In this document: positions 1 to 9,104 of the stretch, in pieces | How positions within the stretch are numbered: the stretch's first letter is position 1 | Layout: each line of letters opens with the position of its first letter | Assembly: GCA_002869845.2 (NCBI GenBank) | Contig: NEWS02000008.1 | Location: 230,902 to 294,901 of the forward strand | From: Nitrospira sp. CG24B | GTDB lineage: Bacteria > Nitrospirota > Nitrospiria > Nitrospirales > Nitrospiraceae | Reading direction: 5' to 3' | DNA length: 64,000 nucleotides | Made by a program: the position numbers and the translations under genes | The notes under the pieces: generated by a model | Databases searched by the model: none | What the model saw: the letters and a program-made list of their open reading frames with translations, nothing else | What the model was told of the DNA's origin: nothing

Positions 1-941
1 CGAATCTGCTCCTTAATCAAATCGATGCCAGTGACCATTTCAGTAATGGGGTGCTCGACCTGGATACGGGTATTCACCTCCATGAAGTAAAAATTTCGGT
101 CTTTATCGAGCAAAAATTCGACGGTGCCCACGTTTCGGTAATGGGCAGCCTTGACCGCCTCCACGGCCACTCGACCGATTTCACGACGCAGTTTAGGATC
201 GACCACCGGGGATGGTGTTTCTTCGACCAGCTTTTGATGCCGTCGTTGAATCGAGCAGTCCCGCTCCCCGAGATGCACCACCCGACCATGTTGATCGGCC
301 AAGATCTGCACTTCAATATGACGAGGCTCTAGAAAGTACCGTTCGAGGTAGACCCCGTCGTTACCGAAGGTCGATTTCGCCTCAGCCTGCGCAGCCTGAA
401 AGGCCCGGCTAAGTTCTTCGGTCTTGTTGACGACACGCATACCTCGGCCTCCCCCTCCGGCCGTCGCTTTAATAATGACGGGAAAGCCGATCGTCTGCGC
501 CGCCTGCAAGGCATCCTCCTCGCTGCGCAATTCGCCTGGGCTCCCGGGTGTGACCGGAAGGCCCCGCCTCGCCACGATTTCACGCGCCTTCGCCTTATCC
601 CCCATCATGGCAATGTTTTCCGAGCTCGGTCCGATAAACTTGATGCCGATTGACTCGCAGACTTCAGCAAAATGGGCGTTCTCCGACAGAAATCCATACC
701 CGGGATGGATCGCATCGGCACCCGTAATCTCTGCGGCACTCAAGACATTGGGAATATTTCGGTAGCTCAATGCCGATTCAGCCGGCCCCACACATACCTT
801 TTCCTCGGCTGCTCGAACATGCAGGGCAAGCGCATCCGCTTCAGAATGAATCGCCACGGTCTTGATGCCAAGTTCCTTACAGGCGCGAATCACTCGCAGC
901 GCAATCTCTCCGCGATTGGCGACCAGAACTTTCTTAAACAC
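1..941 (-). CDS. accC: Biotin carboxylase subunit of acetyl-CoA carboxylase (3' end outside window)
   Basis: ATP-dependent carboxylation of the biotin carried by AccB, the first half-reaction of acetyl-CoA carboxylase. The minus-strand reading starts with GTG at 941 ([14 protein letters not shown]) and stays open to the left edge, giving about 313 of the usual ~445 residues. Visible are the N-terminal biotin carboxylase fold, the ATP-grasp glycine loop GGGGRGM near residues 162-168, the [12 protein letters not shown] block near 227-238, and the catalytic [12 protein letters not shown] segment near 287-298. The start is set by the family's conserved N-terminus; no ATG is available in frame. 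It lies 43 nt downstream of accB and is surely co-transcribed. Only the C-terminal third is missing, because of the window edge, so truncation is artificial. Confidence 0.96.
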   Translation of the reverse strand, partial: MFKKVLVANRGEIALRVIRACKELGIKTVAIHSEADALALHVRAAEEKVCVGPAESALSYRNIPNVLSAAEITGADAIHPGYGFLSENAHFAEVCESIGIKFIGPSSENIAMMGDKAKAREIVARRGLPVTPGSPGELRSEEDALQAAQTIGFPVIIKATAGGGGRGMRVVNKTEELSRAFQAAQAEAKSTFGNDGVYLERYFLEPRHIEVQILADQHGRVVHLGERDCSIQRRHQKLVEETPSPVVDPKLRREIGRVAVEAVKAAHYRNVGTVEFLLDKDRNFYFMEVNTRIQVEHPITEMVTGIDLIKEQI

Positions 942-984
942 GTCTCGGCTCCGATACAATGGCGAGAACCGCCTTTAGAATGAC

Positions 985-1548
985 CTATGAAGCGGATTTG
1001 GGATCGATCAGAAACAGTGCTTGCCCATATTCTACTGACTTTGTATTTTCCACCAAGATCTTCACAAGACGACCGTCCACTTCCGACTCAATTTCATTCA
1101 TGAGTTTCATCGCTTCGACGACGCACAACACTTGTCCCTTCTTCACAGAATCCCCCTCTTCAACGTATGGATCAGCATCGGGTGAGGGCGATCGGTAGAA
1201 CGTGCCGACGATGGGCGACGTGACGGTCAGAAAACCCGTGTTTGCCTCTGATACGGATGTCGTGGCTGAAGTGGAATGCATCGGTTGTTGAGGCGGAGTA
1301 GGAGTGAACTCCTGCACCGATGTCACGAGCGGTCTGGTTGCGAGATCCTGGCGGACGCGGATGCGAATGCCTTGTCGTTCAAACTCAAGCTCGGTCAAAT
1401 TATTACGCCGAAGCAGGTCGATCAGTTCTTGAATTTGCTTGGTCGACCCCCCTGTGAGTGAGAGTTCATGGCTAATCTCCTCCCCAGGCTGTGGCAACAC
1501 AATCCGACGAGCCTTGGTCTTTGAATGAGTAGGTCGACGACGGCTCAC
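985..1548 (-). CDS. accB: Biotin carboxyl carrier protein of acetyl-CoA carboxylase
   Basis: Carries biotin between the carboxylase (AccC) and the transferase. The 187-residue protein has the family helix KQIQELIDLLRRNNLTELEF at about 38-57, a Pro/Thr/Ser-rich linker at 80-100, and a C-terminal biotinyl domain with the biotinylation motif EAMKLMNE, the target lysine being K148. The start is GTG at 1548, whose last two bases belong to the efp stop (GTGA overlap), which points to translational coupling. This gives an extra ~35 basic and polar residues before the usual BCCP start; no ATG lies in frame further in, so the extension is probably real. Order efp-accB-accC is a common bacterial arrangement. 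Confidence 0.96.
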   Translation of the reverse strand: MSRRRPTHSKTKARRIVLPQPGEEISHELSLTGGSTKQIQELIDLLRRNNLTELEFERQGIRIRVRQDLATRPLVTSVQEFTPTPPQQPMHSTSATTSVSEANTGFLTVTSPIVGTFYRSPSPDADPYVEEGDSVKKGQVLCVVEAMKLMNEIESEVDGRLVKILVENTKSVEYGQALFLIDPKSAS

Positions 1549-2105
1549 CGAACACGCTCCACATAGGATCTGGTTCGAGTATCGATCCGAATGACGGTGC
1601 CGACTTCCAAGTAAAGCGGAACTTTGATCGTCGCCCCCGTTTCCACGACCGCCGGCTTGGTTCCTCCAGTTGCCGTGTCCCCCCGCACACCAGGATCCGC
1701 ATCCACGACCTTGAGCTCAATGAAGTTTGGCAACTCAACAGCGATCGGGCGATGCTCGTAGACGAGGATCTTCACGACCATATTTTCTTTCAATAAATCG
1801 GCGTTTTCTCCCAACTGACTCTTCTCAAACGTCAATTGCTCGTACGTCTCAGTGTCCATCAGCGTATAGGACGCTCCGGTCGCGTAGAGAAACTGCATGT
1901 CACGCTCTTCCAAATCGGGCTCTTCAAACCGTTCACCTGAGCGAAACGTTCGGTCCAACACATTTCCAGAGAGATAGCTTTTCAACTTCGTCCGTACAAA
2001 GGCACCGCCTTTGCCAGGCTTGACGTGTTGAAAGTCGACGATATGAAAGGGCTCGCCTTCGACCATCAAGCGTACCCCGCTACGAAAATCCACCGTAGAA
2101 ATCAC
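1545..2105 (-). CDS. efp: Translation elongation factor P
   Basis: Binds the ribosomal E site and relieves stalling at polyproline. With the GTG at 2105 (product MISTVDFRSG) the protein is 186 residues, the normal EF-P length. It shows the domain I loop KPGKGGAFVR with the modifiable lysine at residue 32, and the C-terminal signature TRTRSYVERV. A GGGAG Shine-Dalgarno sequence lies 6 nt before this GTG, whereas the open frame extends another 91 codons into the aroQ region without family similarity. That decides the start. Lysine rather than arginine at the loop tip suggests an EpmA-like or unmodified type of EF-P; no modification gene is seen nearby. It sits 46 nt after aroQ and overlaps accB by 4 nt. 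Confidence 0.96.
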   Translation of the reverse strand: MISTVDFRSGVRLMVEGEPFHIVDFQHVKPGKGGAFVRTKLKSYLSGNVLDRTFRSGERFEEPDLEERDMQFLYATGASYTLMDTETYEQLTFEKSQLGENADLLKENMVVKILVYEHRPIAVELPNFIELKVVDADPGVRGDTATGGTKPAVVETGATIKVPLYLEVGTVIRIDTRTRSYVERVR

Positions 2106-2151
2106 TCGCAACTCCCTTCTGATGAAGAACACAATCGGCCCGGTGATATCC

Positions 2152-2664
2152 TCAATGCCGCTCTGTCTTCGCTCCGTCTGCTGAGGTACGACCACCAGAG
2201 GACCCCTTAGATCCGGTAGCAGATATGTGCTCGCACAATCCTCGCAAGGCCAAGAGATACCCGGTGGCACCAAACCCGGCGATTTGTGCCAATGCAACTC
2301 CCGATACATATGAATGCTGCCTGAATTCTTCACGCCGATAGACGTTAGACAAATGGACCTCGATGGTAGGCAACGCAACGGCAGCTAGGGCATCCCGCAT
2401 TGCGATGCTGGTGTGTGTGTAGGCCGCGGGATTGATGATAATGCCGTGATACCCGCGTCGTGCTTCTTGAATCCAGTTTACTAATTCCCCTTCAAAATTC
2501 GACTGACGAATAACCAGTTCAGCTCCAAGCTCACTACCCAGCTTTTCCAATGACATATTGATCTCATCAAGAGTCGTCGTCCCATACATGGACTCCTCTC
2601 GATTACCCAACAGGTTCAGATTGGGACCGTGAAGGACCAGGATGCGCAACATGTCCTGTGCCAT
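2152..2664 (-). CDS. aroQ: 3-dehydroquinate dehydratase, type II
   Basis: Converts 3-dehydroquinate to 3-dehydroshikimate in the shikimate pathway. The 170-residue product begins with the type II signature [18 protein letters not shown], has the flexible-lid tyrosine (MYG, Y27), the [16 protein letters not shown] block and the catalytic histidine in [14 protein letters not shown]. About 20 residues rich in Gly, Ser and Thr extend past the usual C-terminus ([20 protein letters not shown]). ATG at 2664 and a second ATG four codons on are both possible starts. It lies 106 nt after the TPR gene, the widest gap in this operon segment, so an internal promoter is possible here; efp follows 46 nt later. 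Confidence 0.95.
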   Translation of the reverse strand: MAQDMLRILVLHGPNLNLLGNREESMYGTTTLDEINMSLEKLGSELGAELVIRQSNFEGELVNWIQEARRGYHGIIINPAAYTHTSIAMRDALAAVALPTIEVHLSNVYRREEFRQHSYVSGVALAQIAGFGATGYLLALRGLCEHISATGSKGSSGGRTSADGAKTERH

Positions 2665-2770
2665 ACCCCCTATCCACCAGCCTCACCCTACCGCGTCAAG
2701 GGGGGGCATTCTAGCAGTCCCCTCTCAGAGGGTCAAACCAGTGAAGTCATGGAAAAGTTCAAAAGGGAAG

Positions 2771-3511
2771 TTAAGAAGAGGCTTGGGAATCTCGTCGGCG
2801 GACCTGGATCAAGTTGAGCCACTGCTCAAGCTGTGCAATCACTGGACTTCTGGCTTTCTGTGCGGCCAGGTCCCTGGATCCGGTTGTAGGAATAGCCGTT
2901 TCTTCTGAACGGAGTACACTACTGGACAATCCGTTGGCTCCATCTTTCGGTGCCAGCGTCGCATGATCGAAGGCGGACGTCATACCCTCGCCGTGAAGAC
3001 GGTCAGAGTCAAGACTTACAATTTTCACCGGTTTCACATTCAATGGCCCTTGCGATTGTGCCATTCCCTGAGTCACCGGTACACTGAGCCCAGCACAGAG
3101 CGACAAGGCTTCTTGGTCATGCGGATTTATCGACAATATGACGTTGCAAGACCGGATAGCCGCTTCTTTAACCCCTTGCGCCGCGTAGAGCTTGGCCAAT
3201 GTTCGATGTGCACGAAGATTATCGGGGCTTAACTTGATGGATTCTTCGAGAAGAGCCTTCGCCTTGACCGGTTGATTCATCTGCTCATAGGCGCGACCTA
3301 ACGCAACCATGGCCGTGATAAACCCTGGATAGATCTTCAGCCCATCTTCAAGAACAGCAACCGCCTCTTCCCACATGCCGGCTTTGCCGTACTCTTCTGC
3401 CAAGGGGATAAACACCTTAGACCCCGAATCCTTAGCAAGAGCTAAGGCCAACCGATCAATTTCAGCGGCATTACTTAATTTTTTTGAGCCTGACGCCATA
3501 AATCCAGTCAC
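2771..3511 (-). CDS. Tetratricopeptide-repeat protein
   Basis: A 246-residue protein with about three TPR units between residues 25 and 145 (for example WEEAVAVLEDGLKIYPGF, PVKAKALLEESIKLSPDN, and a unit with NVILSINPHDQEAL). A low-complexity Ser/Thr-rich region follows, ending in a short helical segment (VIAQLEQWLNLIQVRRR). There is no signal peptide or membrane segment, so it is probably cytoplasmic. The GTG at 3511 overlaps the coaBC stop (GTGA); an ATG four codons later is an alternative. TPR units mediate protein-protein contact, so a scaffold or adaptor role is likely, but the partner is unknown. The position between coaBC and aroQ gives no clear functional hint. Confidence 0.85.
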   Translation of the reverse strand: MTGFMASGSKKLSNAAEIDRLALALAKDSGSKVFIPLAEEYGKAGMWEEAVAVLEDGLKIYPGFITAMVALGRAYEQMNQPVKAKALLEESIKLSPDNLRAHRTLAKLYAAQGVKEAAIRSCNVILSINPHDQEALSLCAGLSVPVTQGMAQSQGPLNVKPVKIVSLDSDRLHGEGMTSAFDHATLAPKDGANGLSSSVLRSEETAIPTTGSRDLAAQKARSPVIAQLEQWLNLIQVRRRDSQASS

Positions 3512-4737
3512 TCCACCAGGGACTCGCGACGAGGCGAGATGAGACAGAGCTCATGCACGGCAGTCAAAATTTCGTCGGCCAGACGCCGCTTTGGCATCAG
3601 ACCCAGGACTCTCTGTTCACCTCCAGCCGAAAGAATGACGACCGCATTGTCATCACTGCCAAACCCACTTCCCGCTTGCATGACATCATTCGCGATGATG
3701 AGATCCAGCCCTTTCCCTCTCAACTTGTCTTTCGCATGCGACACTACGTGTTCAGTTTCCGCCGCGAACCCAACCACAATTTGCGATGTCCGACGCGCGG
3801 ACAGCATCGCGAGAATGTCCGGGGTCGCTTCCAACTCAAGCACGAGCTCAGATTTCCCCTGCTTCTTGAGCTTCTGTGCGGCCTGATTTTTAGGACGAAA
3901 GTCTGCAACCGCTGCAGCCATGATCAGAACCGTAGCAGCAGGGAAATGCCGACTCAACGCATCGGTCATCTCGCTCGCTGTCTTGACCGAAACAGTCGTC
4001 ACTCCTGGAGGAGGCGTGAGAGTGGACGGCCCTGTCACCAAGATTACCTCCGCACCTCGATCCCGCGCGGCTTCTGCAATGGCATACCCCATCTTCCCGG
4101 AGGAATGGTTTGAAATGAAACGAACCGGATCAATGGGTTCCTGAGTCGGGCCCGCAGAGACCAACACCCGCTGTCCCTGCCAATCCCGCCGAGGGTCCAA
4201 CGCGGCATGCACTGCATCCATGATTCGTGACTCTGCAGGAAACCGCCCTTGTGCGACTTGCCCTGATGCCAGCGGACCGACTTCAGGATCAAGCACGACG
4301 ACGCCACGAGATCGGAGCACCTGCACATGTTGAACGACCGTGGGGTGTGTCCACATGTCCCCATCCATGGCCGGAGCGACAATCACGGGACACCGAGCGT
4401 TCAACAGCATCGTGCTCAACAGATCATCCGCCAGACCAAGTGCCGCTTTTGCCAGAAAATTGGCCGTCGCCGGCGCCACAATAATTGCATGGGATTGTTC
4501 CGGAACAGCGAGATGGACCATTTCTTCATGAGATTCAAAGAGTTCCGTCGTCACTCGCCGTCCTGACAGGACTTCAAACGTAAGAGGAGTCACAAATTTC
4601 GTGGCAGCCTGAGTCATGACCACTGACACGGTGGCACCATCACGCGCAAGAGATCGAAGCAACCCGACCGCTTTATACGCAGCGATGCTGCCCGTTACAC
4701 CAAGGACTAGCCGCTTGCCCCACGGATTAGTCGACAC
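3508..4737 (-). CDS. coaBC: Bifunctional phosphopantothenoylcysteine decarboxylase / phosphopantothenate-cysteine ligase
   Basis: Two consecutive steps of coenzyme A synthesis. The N-terminal flavoprotein CoaC half (about 1-185) has GVTGSIAAYKAVGLLR, the His of MVHLAVPEQ and an APAMDGDMW motif. The CoaB half (about 190-409) has VSAGPTQEPIDPVRFISNHSSGKMG and AAAVADFRP. The GTG at 4737 is preferred because GGAGG lies 8 nt upstream; an in-frame TTG at 4752 would place that SD inside the gene. Two CoaC positions are atypical: Asp in place of the usual Asn of PxMNxxMW, and LASG where the E. coli enzyme has the reducing cysteine in ACG. rpoZ ends 18 nt upstream and the TPR gene overlaps by 4 nt. 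Confidence 0.94.
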   Translation of the reverse strand: MSTNPWGKRLVLGVTGSIAAYKAVGLLRSLARDGATVSVVMTQAATKFVTPLTFEVLSGRRVTTELFESHEEMVHLAVPEQSHAIIVAPATANFLAKAALGLADDLLSTMLLNARCPVIVAPAMDGDMWTHPTVVQHVQVLRSRGVVVLDPEVGPLASGQVAQGRFPAESRIMDAVHAALDPRRDWQGQRVLVSAGPTQEPIDPVRFISNHSSGKMGYAIAEAARDRGAEVILVTGPSTLTPPPGVTTVSVKTASEMTDALSRHFPAATVLIMAAAVADFRPKNQAAQKLKKQGKSELVLELEATPDILAMLSARRTSQIVVGFAAETEHVVSHAKDKLRGKGLDLIIANDVMQAGSGFGSDDNAVVILSAGGEQRVLGLMPKRRLADEILTAVHELCLISPRRESLVE

Positions 4738-4755
4738 CTGTGCTTCCTCCAATGC

Positions 4756-5115
4756 CTACTCCTCAGCAGGAGCCACCGTCGGCGGTACGGTATCATCGAC
4801 GTAGACACTGAGTTCCTTCTTGATTTCGCGGGCGTCCTCTCCGGTCATCATCGCGATGCGCTCAGTTTCACCCTCTTTCCCTCGTTTGGCTTCCTTCATG
4901 GCATCGCGGGCTTCCTTACCGGTCATATACCTGACATGACCTCTCAACACCTCGTCGAGCGCCATGGTGGTTTCTTTTGTGAACCGAGAGGACCAGGTTG
5001 ACTTCGCGCCTTGCGTCAAGTGCTTCGCGCGCTGAGACGCGACGATCACCAAGCGGTGACGTGAATCGAACTCATTGGGCGTGTATTGCGGCAACAAACT
5101 CAGCATGTCGATCAT
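4756..5115 (-). CDS. rpoZ: DNA-directed RNA polymerase omega subunit
   Basis: Small RNA polymerase subunit that helps assembly of beta-prime. The 119-residue product carries the omega core FDSRHRLVIVASQRAKHL near residues 16-33 followed by alpha-helical sequence and an acidic C-terminal tail. The region KSTWSSRFTKETTMALDEVLRG corresponds to the usual T-x-x-K-x-x-x-x-A-L-x-E segment. It is somewhat longer than E. coli omega (91 residues). Two ATG codons (5115 and three codons later) could start it. It lies 19 nt after gmk and 18 nt before coaBC, the classic gmk-rpoZ-coaBC order of many bacteria, which supports the call. Confidence 0.92.
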   Translation of the reverse strand: MIDMLSLLPQYTPNEFDSRHRLVIVASQRAKHLTQGAKSTWSSRFTKETTMALDEVLRGHVRYMTGKEARDAMKEAKRGKEGETERIAMMTGEDAREIKKELSVYVDDTVPPTVAPAEE

Positions 5116-5134
5116 AGTCGGTCTCGCTCCCTCG

Positions 5135-5851
5135 TTATAAAGTGGATGACGGCTCCGTTTCCGGCGATGTTACATCTTTCTCAAGAATAAAGCTTTGCTC
5201 AAGCCAATGCAGGTCCATCCGTTTGGTCTTCAGACGTTCCGCAATAAAAATGCTTTGCAGCTCACGGAGAGACTGCATCAGATCATCGTTGCGGACAATG
5301 TAATAATATTCTCTGAAACACCAGACTTCTTCTTTCACCTTTTGCAAGCGGCGAACAATCTCCTCCGGAGAGTCGGACCCCCGACCTTGGAGTCGAGCAC
5401 GCAGAATGTCCATCGATGGAGGGAGGATGAAAATATAGACGGCATCGCCAAATTTCTTTTTAATCTGAAGCGCACCCTGGACATCGATTTCCAGTAAGAC
5501 ATCGATACCCTGCTCCATCTTATCCATTAAGGGCTTCCGCGGTGTGCCATACCAGTTGGAATACACGTGCGCGTACTCCAAGAACTCATTCCTGGCAACC
5601 ATATCGTGAAAGACGTTCTCATCGATAAAGAAGTACTCGCGTCCGTGTTCTTCTCCTGGACGCGGTTTTCTTGTCGTGAACGATACCGAATGCCACAGCC
5701 CGGAGACCGACGCCACGACCTGTTTACACAAGGTCGTTTTCCCTGCGCCTGAAGGAGCTGAAATGATGTACAGAATTCCCCGACGTTCAGGAGTTTGCTG
5801 AGCCCCCGTCACACCCGAAGGGAGATTACTTGTGGTCATAGCGGTACTCAT
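5135..5851 (-). CDS. gmk: Guanylate kinase
   Basis: Phosphorylates GMP to GDP with ATP. The 238-residue protein has the P-loop SAPSGAGKTT at 31-40, the GMP-binding TTRKPRPGEEHGREYFF segment, and the lid sequence RLQGRGSDSPEEIVRRL. Twenty-odd extra residues precede the kinase domain, and a Ser/Thr/Glu-rich tail of about ten residues follows it. The ATG at 5851 overlaps the stop of the yicC-family gene (ATGA), so the extended N-terminus is preferred over a downstream ATG five codons in. The yicC-gmk-rpoZ-coaBC string is one of the most conserved bacterial gene orders, and this copy is complete. Confidence 0.95.
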   Translation of the reverse strand: MSTAMTTSNLPSGVTGAQQTPERRGILYIISAPSGAGKTTLCKQVVASVSGLWHSVSFTTRKPRPGEEHGREYFFIDENVFHDMVARNEFLEYAHVYSNWYGTPRKPLMDKMEQGIDVLLEIDVQGALQIKKKFGDAVYIFILPPSMDILRARLQGRGSDSPEEIVRRLQKVKEEVWCFREYYYIVRNDDLMQSLRELQSIFIAERLKTKRMDLHWLEQSFILEKDVTSPETEPSSTL

Positions 5852-6726
5852 TCGACATTCTGTATCTGTTCACGTATGCGCTCAAGCTCGGCTTTCATTC
5901 GCACCACGTCGGCCCTGATTGCCGCGTCGTTGGCTTTCGATCCGATGGTATTGACCTCTCGGCCTAATTCCTGGAGAAGAAAATCCAACGTCTTTCCCAC
6001 CGACTCGGTCCCTTGGAGCGCACGCTCAAACTGTATCATATGCGTGTCTAGTCTGACCAATTCTTCTGTAATGTCGCACCGATCGGCATACAGAGCTAAC
6101 TCTTGATTGAGCCGAGGGAGGTCCGGGATAGCGTCTGCCAACAACTTCTCCACTCGCTGCTTCATACGGTCGAAGGTTTCCTGCGCAATGAAGGGAGCAC
6201 GGGACGATACCGTACTCCTGCACTCACGCACATGGTCGAGCCGAGCCAGGATATCCTGTGAAAGCAAGGCTCCCTCTTTCTCCCGCATTTTTACCATGTC
6301 CGACACTGCGAGCAGCCCCAGTTTTTCCACCATTTTTGTGAGCTTAGGATCGTCGGATGCCTGCTCAGAAAGCGCGACAATATCCCGAAAACCCGCCATC
6401 AGTCCTATATCAATGGAGCCTTTAAGTTTCAGCGTGCGCTGGAGTGTACGGAGAGCCTGATGGTACTGCTTCGCTAGTCCGACGTCAAGTTGCACTACGC
6501 GAGTACTTCCCCGACTCCCTTGTAGCAACACTGTGAGATCGACCCTTCCACGTACACAATGTTGTTGGATCGTCTTCTTAAAGCTTTCTTCTAGCCCACT
6601 CATCGACTTTGGCAGGCGAATGGAGGTTTCAAGAAAACGATGGTTCACCGATCTCACTTCAACGCTGACGGTCCCGTCGGACCATAGTCCCTGTCGCCGG
6701 CCGAATCCTGTCATACTCTTAATCAT
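5848..6726 (-). CDS. YicC family endoribonuclease
   Basis: YicC-type proteins are ring-forming endoribonucleases implicated in small-RNA and mRNA turnover in E. coli; the role here is inferred from family. The 292-residue product starts with the hallmark MIKSMTGFGR, continues with SVEVRSVNHRFLE and ends with the conserved block DFLLQELGREVNTIGSKANDA plus VVRMKAELERIREQIQNVE. ATG at 6726 overlaps the nth stop (ATGA), so I reject the seven-codon-longer in-frame start. It overlaps gmk by 4 nt on the other side. The C-terminal half contains the DUF1732 segment typical of the family. Complete and unremarkable. Confidence 0.93.
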   Translation of the reverse strand: MIKSMTGFGRRQGLWSDGTVSVEVRSVNHRFLETSIRLPKSMSGLEESFKKTIQQHCVRGRVDLTVLLQGSRGSTRVVQLDVGLAKQYHQALRTLQRTLKLKGSIDIGLMAGFRDIVALSEQASDDPKLTKMVEKLGLLAVSDMVKMREKEGALLSQDILARLDHVRECRSTVSSRAPFIAQETFDRMKQRVEKLLADAIPDLPRLNQELALYADRCDITEELVRLDTHMIQFERALQGTESVGKTLDFLLQELGREVNTIGSKANDAAIRADVVRMKAELERIREQIQNVE

Positions 6727-7388
6727 GTCGGTAGTTTTCCTTCCCACTCACAGACATCGTAAATCGGGCAAACAAGACAGCGAGGCTTTCGCGCAAGGCA
6801 CACATACCGACCATGAAGGAGCAACCGCTGAGACACATCTGTCCACTGGGTTTGCGGATACACCGATTGCAGGTCGCGTTCGATTCGCTCGGGGTCACGT
6901 GACTGGGTCAGAGCGAGTCGGTTGGCCACCCGTCGCACATGTGTATCGACCACAATACCCGGTTTCCCAAATACGGCCCCAAGGAGTACATTCGCTGTTT
7001 TTCGCCCGACACCAGGTATCGCTGTGAGTTCTTCCATGGTATCGGGAACATGCCCCTTGAACTGCGCCGTAACGACCTGCGCACAACCAATCAAGTTTTT
7101 CGCCTTACTCTTGTAAAAACCAGTTGGTCTGATCAACGCCTCCAGTTCCGTCGACGTTGCGTTCGCCATCACGTGAGGTGTGGGATACCGCTTAAAGAGA
7201 GCCGGCGTGACCTGATTCACTCGCTGATCCGTGCACTGCGCGGATAGAATGGTGGCAACCAACAGCTCCCACGGAGAACGATGAGTTAATTCCATCACAG
7301 CCACCGGCATGGCGTGACGGAGACTCCTGGCAATCTGCGCTGGACGGTCGAGAGCGGATGGCGTCCTCGTGGGTTTAACTTTCTTCAT
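6723..7388 (-). CDS. nth: Endonuclease III, DNA glycosylase/AP lyase
   Basis: Removes oxidised pyrimidines from DNA and nicks the abasic site. The 221-residue protein has the helix-hairpin-helix LTAIPGVGRKTANVLLG at about 121-137 with catalytic lysine K130, the catalytic aspartate D148 in VVDTHVRRVANRL, and a C-terminal [4Fe-4S] ligand set C197-x6-C204-x2-C207-x5-C213. All catalytic and cluster residues are present. It starts at ATG 7388, 21 nt after hflX, and its stop overlaps the yicC start. About 20 basic residues precede the domain. The function is secure from motifs. Confidence 0.96.
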   Translation of the reverse strand: MKKVKPTRTPSALDRPAQIARSLRHAMPVAVMELTHRSPWELLVATILSAQCTDQRVNQVTPALFKRYPTPHVMANATSTELEALIRPTGFYKSKAKNLIGCAQVVTAQFKGHVPDTMEELTAIPGVGRKTANVLLGAVFGKPGIVVDTHVRRVANRLALTQSRDPERIERDLQSVYPQTQWTDVSQRLLLHGRYVCLARKPRCLVCPIYDVCEWEGKLPT

Positions 7389-7409
7389 GGCGGCCCGATT
7401 GTGCAGAGG

Positions 7410-9104
7410 TTACCGACGAGATGCAAGCGCCAGCGCATCGTCCTGCAGCGGCAGGCCAGCAATCTGACGTTCACCGACTAGCAGAGATCTCACGTGTGCT
7501 TCCAGCTGAGCGAAGAGAGGACGAAGTGTCGTGGGCTGGAGCGCCGACAGACCAATGGCTCCATACCGTCGGCAGAGCAACTCCGCGCGCGCTGGGGACA
7601 CCTGGTCACACTTATTCAGCACCACTAATCTCGGTATCGCGTTCAAATGCAAGTCCTCAAGAATGGCGACGACCGCAGTAATCTGAATGTCGATGTCTGC
7701 GGCGCTGCCATCGACAACATGCAGCAGGAGATCAGCCTCTCGGAGTTCTTCGAGCGTTGTCCGAAAGGCGCCAACCAGTTCTTGCGGAAGATCCCGGATA
7801 AATCCTACCGTATCGGTGATGATGACTTCGCGATCCTCGGGGAACCGCAGGCGTCGACTCGTCGTGTCCAGAGTTTCGAACAGTCTGTTTTGAGCTGACA
7901 CCTGGCTGTTCGTCAGCACATTGAGCAACGTAGACTTACCGGCGTTCGTGTAGCCCACGAGAGAAACGACGGGGAGTCCGTGCCGATCTCGCCTGGATCG
8001 ACGTTGATCTTGCTGGCGTCCAAACTGTGTCAGTTCTCGTTCTAGATGCGTGATGCGGTCCCGCACCCGGCGACGATCAGTCTCCAGTTTGGTTTCACCA
8101 GGCCCTCGAGTGCCGATCCCGCCACCCAGACGCGAGAGTTGGGTGCCCTTTCCGGATAATCGTGGAAGCAGGTACCGCAACTGCGCGAGTTCCACCTGCA
8201 CTTTGCCTTCACGGCTGTGGGCTCGTCGGGCAAAGATATCCAGGATCAGTTGTGTCCGATCGATCACCTTGATATCAGTCATCTCTGAAATGGCTCGCAG
8301 TTGAGCCGGTGACAACGTTTGATCAAAGATCACCATATCGGCGCCCCGATGGAGGGTCTGAATCAGGACATCCTTCATCTTGCCGCGGCCCAAGAGATAG
8401 CGCTGATGCCCGTCCGGCGTTCTTTGCACGACACGCTCGACCACCGTGACGTCGGCAGAGGTTGCCAACTCCGCCAGTTCAGCTAAACGCTCTTCTTGCT
8501 CGGACCGACTTTTGACAGAGGCGCTGACAAGTATCGCCGTTTCTTTACCGCTCTCAATCGCATAATGAGCTCGCGCCTGCTGAAGGTCTGCCTCAAGCTC
8601 TTCGATGAACTGGTCGAACATCAGTGTGAGATTGTGGAAGGGGACAGCCTTAAGCACTTTAAACAATTGCCCAATCGAATTGGGTGCCAGCAGATGAGCG
8701 AGATACAGATTGCCTAGTTGAGCATCCTCCGTGACGGAGAGCAGGCCGATCAGATCAAGTCGCAAGAAGGCGAGGTCTGTCAGCACCTCTTGGCTGATGG
8801 GCTGATCGTGCAATTGCGTTCGAATGAACCTCAAGCCACGGAGCGATCGCGCGCCAGTACGGAACAGCGTCAGCGTTGTGGAAGACAACGTCAATTCCGT
8901 TCCCACAATCACGTCCTGAACTTGTCCACGTCTGGTCAACAGCACGCCAATCGGGCGGCGGAGCTCTATGGTCAGTTCGGCCATTACCCTTGCAAGCTCC
9001 GGGGTCATGACCTTGTCGGGTGAGACACGACGTCGGTAGAGTCGTTCAACCGACGCGATTTGGCTAGTGCGCAGTCCTGTGATCTGACCTCGGATATCAG
9101 GAAT
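7410..9104 (-). CDS. hflX: Ribosome-associated GTPase HflX, probable AUU start
   Basis: HflX splits stalled ribosomes. The protein has an N-terminal HflX domain, a coiled linker, the glycine-rich GGGIGTRGPGETKLETDRR segment, and a G domain with GYTNAGKSTLLN, DTVGFIRDLPQ and NKCD. The first ATG in frame is at 9008, but 32 upstream codons without a stop encode a segment (GLRTSQIASVERLYRRRV) typical of the N-terminus of long HflX proteins. No ATG, GTG or TTG exists between an in-frame stop and 9008. An ATT at 9104 has a perfect AAGGAG 7 nt upstream, overlapping the tsaD stop, so I set the start there (564 residues). If wrong, the start is 9008 (532 residues). The GTPase call itself is secure. 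Confidence 0.9.
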   Translation of the reverse strand: MPDIRGQITGLRTSQIASVERLYRRRVSPDKVMTPELARVMAELTIELRRPIGVLLTRRGQVQDVIVGTELTLSSTTLTLFRTGARSLRGLRFIRTQLHDQPISQEVLTDLAFLRLDLIGLLSVTEDAQLGNLYLAHLLAPNSIGQLFKVLKAVPFHNLTLMFDQFIEELEADLQQARAHYAIESGKETAILVSASVKSRSEQEERLAELAELATSADVTVVERVVQRTPDGHQRYLLGRGKMKDVLIQTLHRGADMVIFDQTLSPAQLRAISEMTDIKVIDRTQLILDIFARRAHSREGKVQVELAQLRYLLPRLSGKGTQLSRLGGGIGTRGPGETKLETDRRRVRDRITHLERELTQFGRQQDQRRSRRDRHGLPVVSLVGYTNAGKSTLLNVLTNSQVSAQNRLFETLDTTSRRLRFPEDREVIITDTVGFIRDLPQELVGAFRTTLEELREADLLLHVVDGSAADIDIQITAVVAILEDLHLNAIPRLVVLNKCDQVSPARAELLCRRYGAIGLSALQPTTLRPLFAQLEAHVRSLLVGERQIAGLPLQDDALALASRR

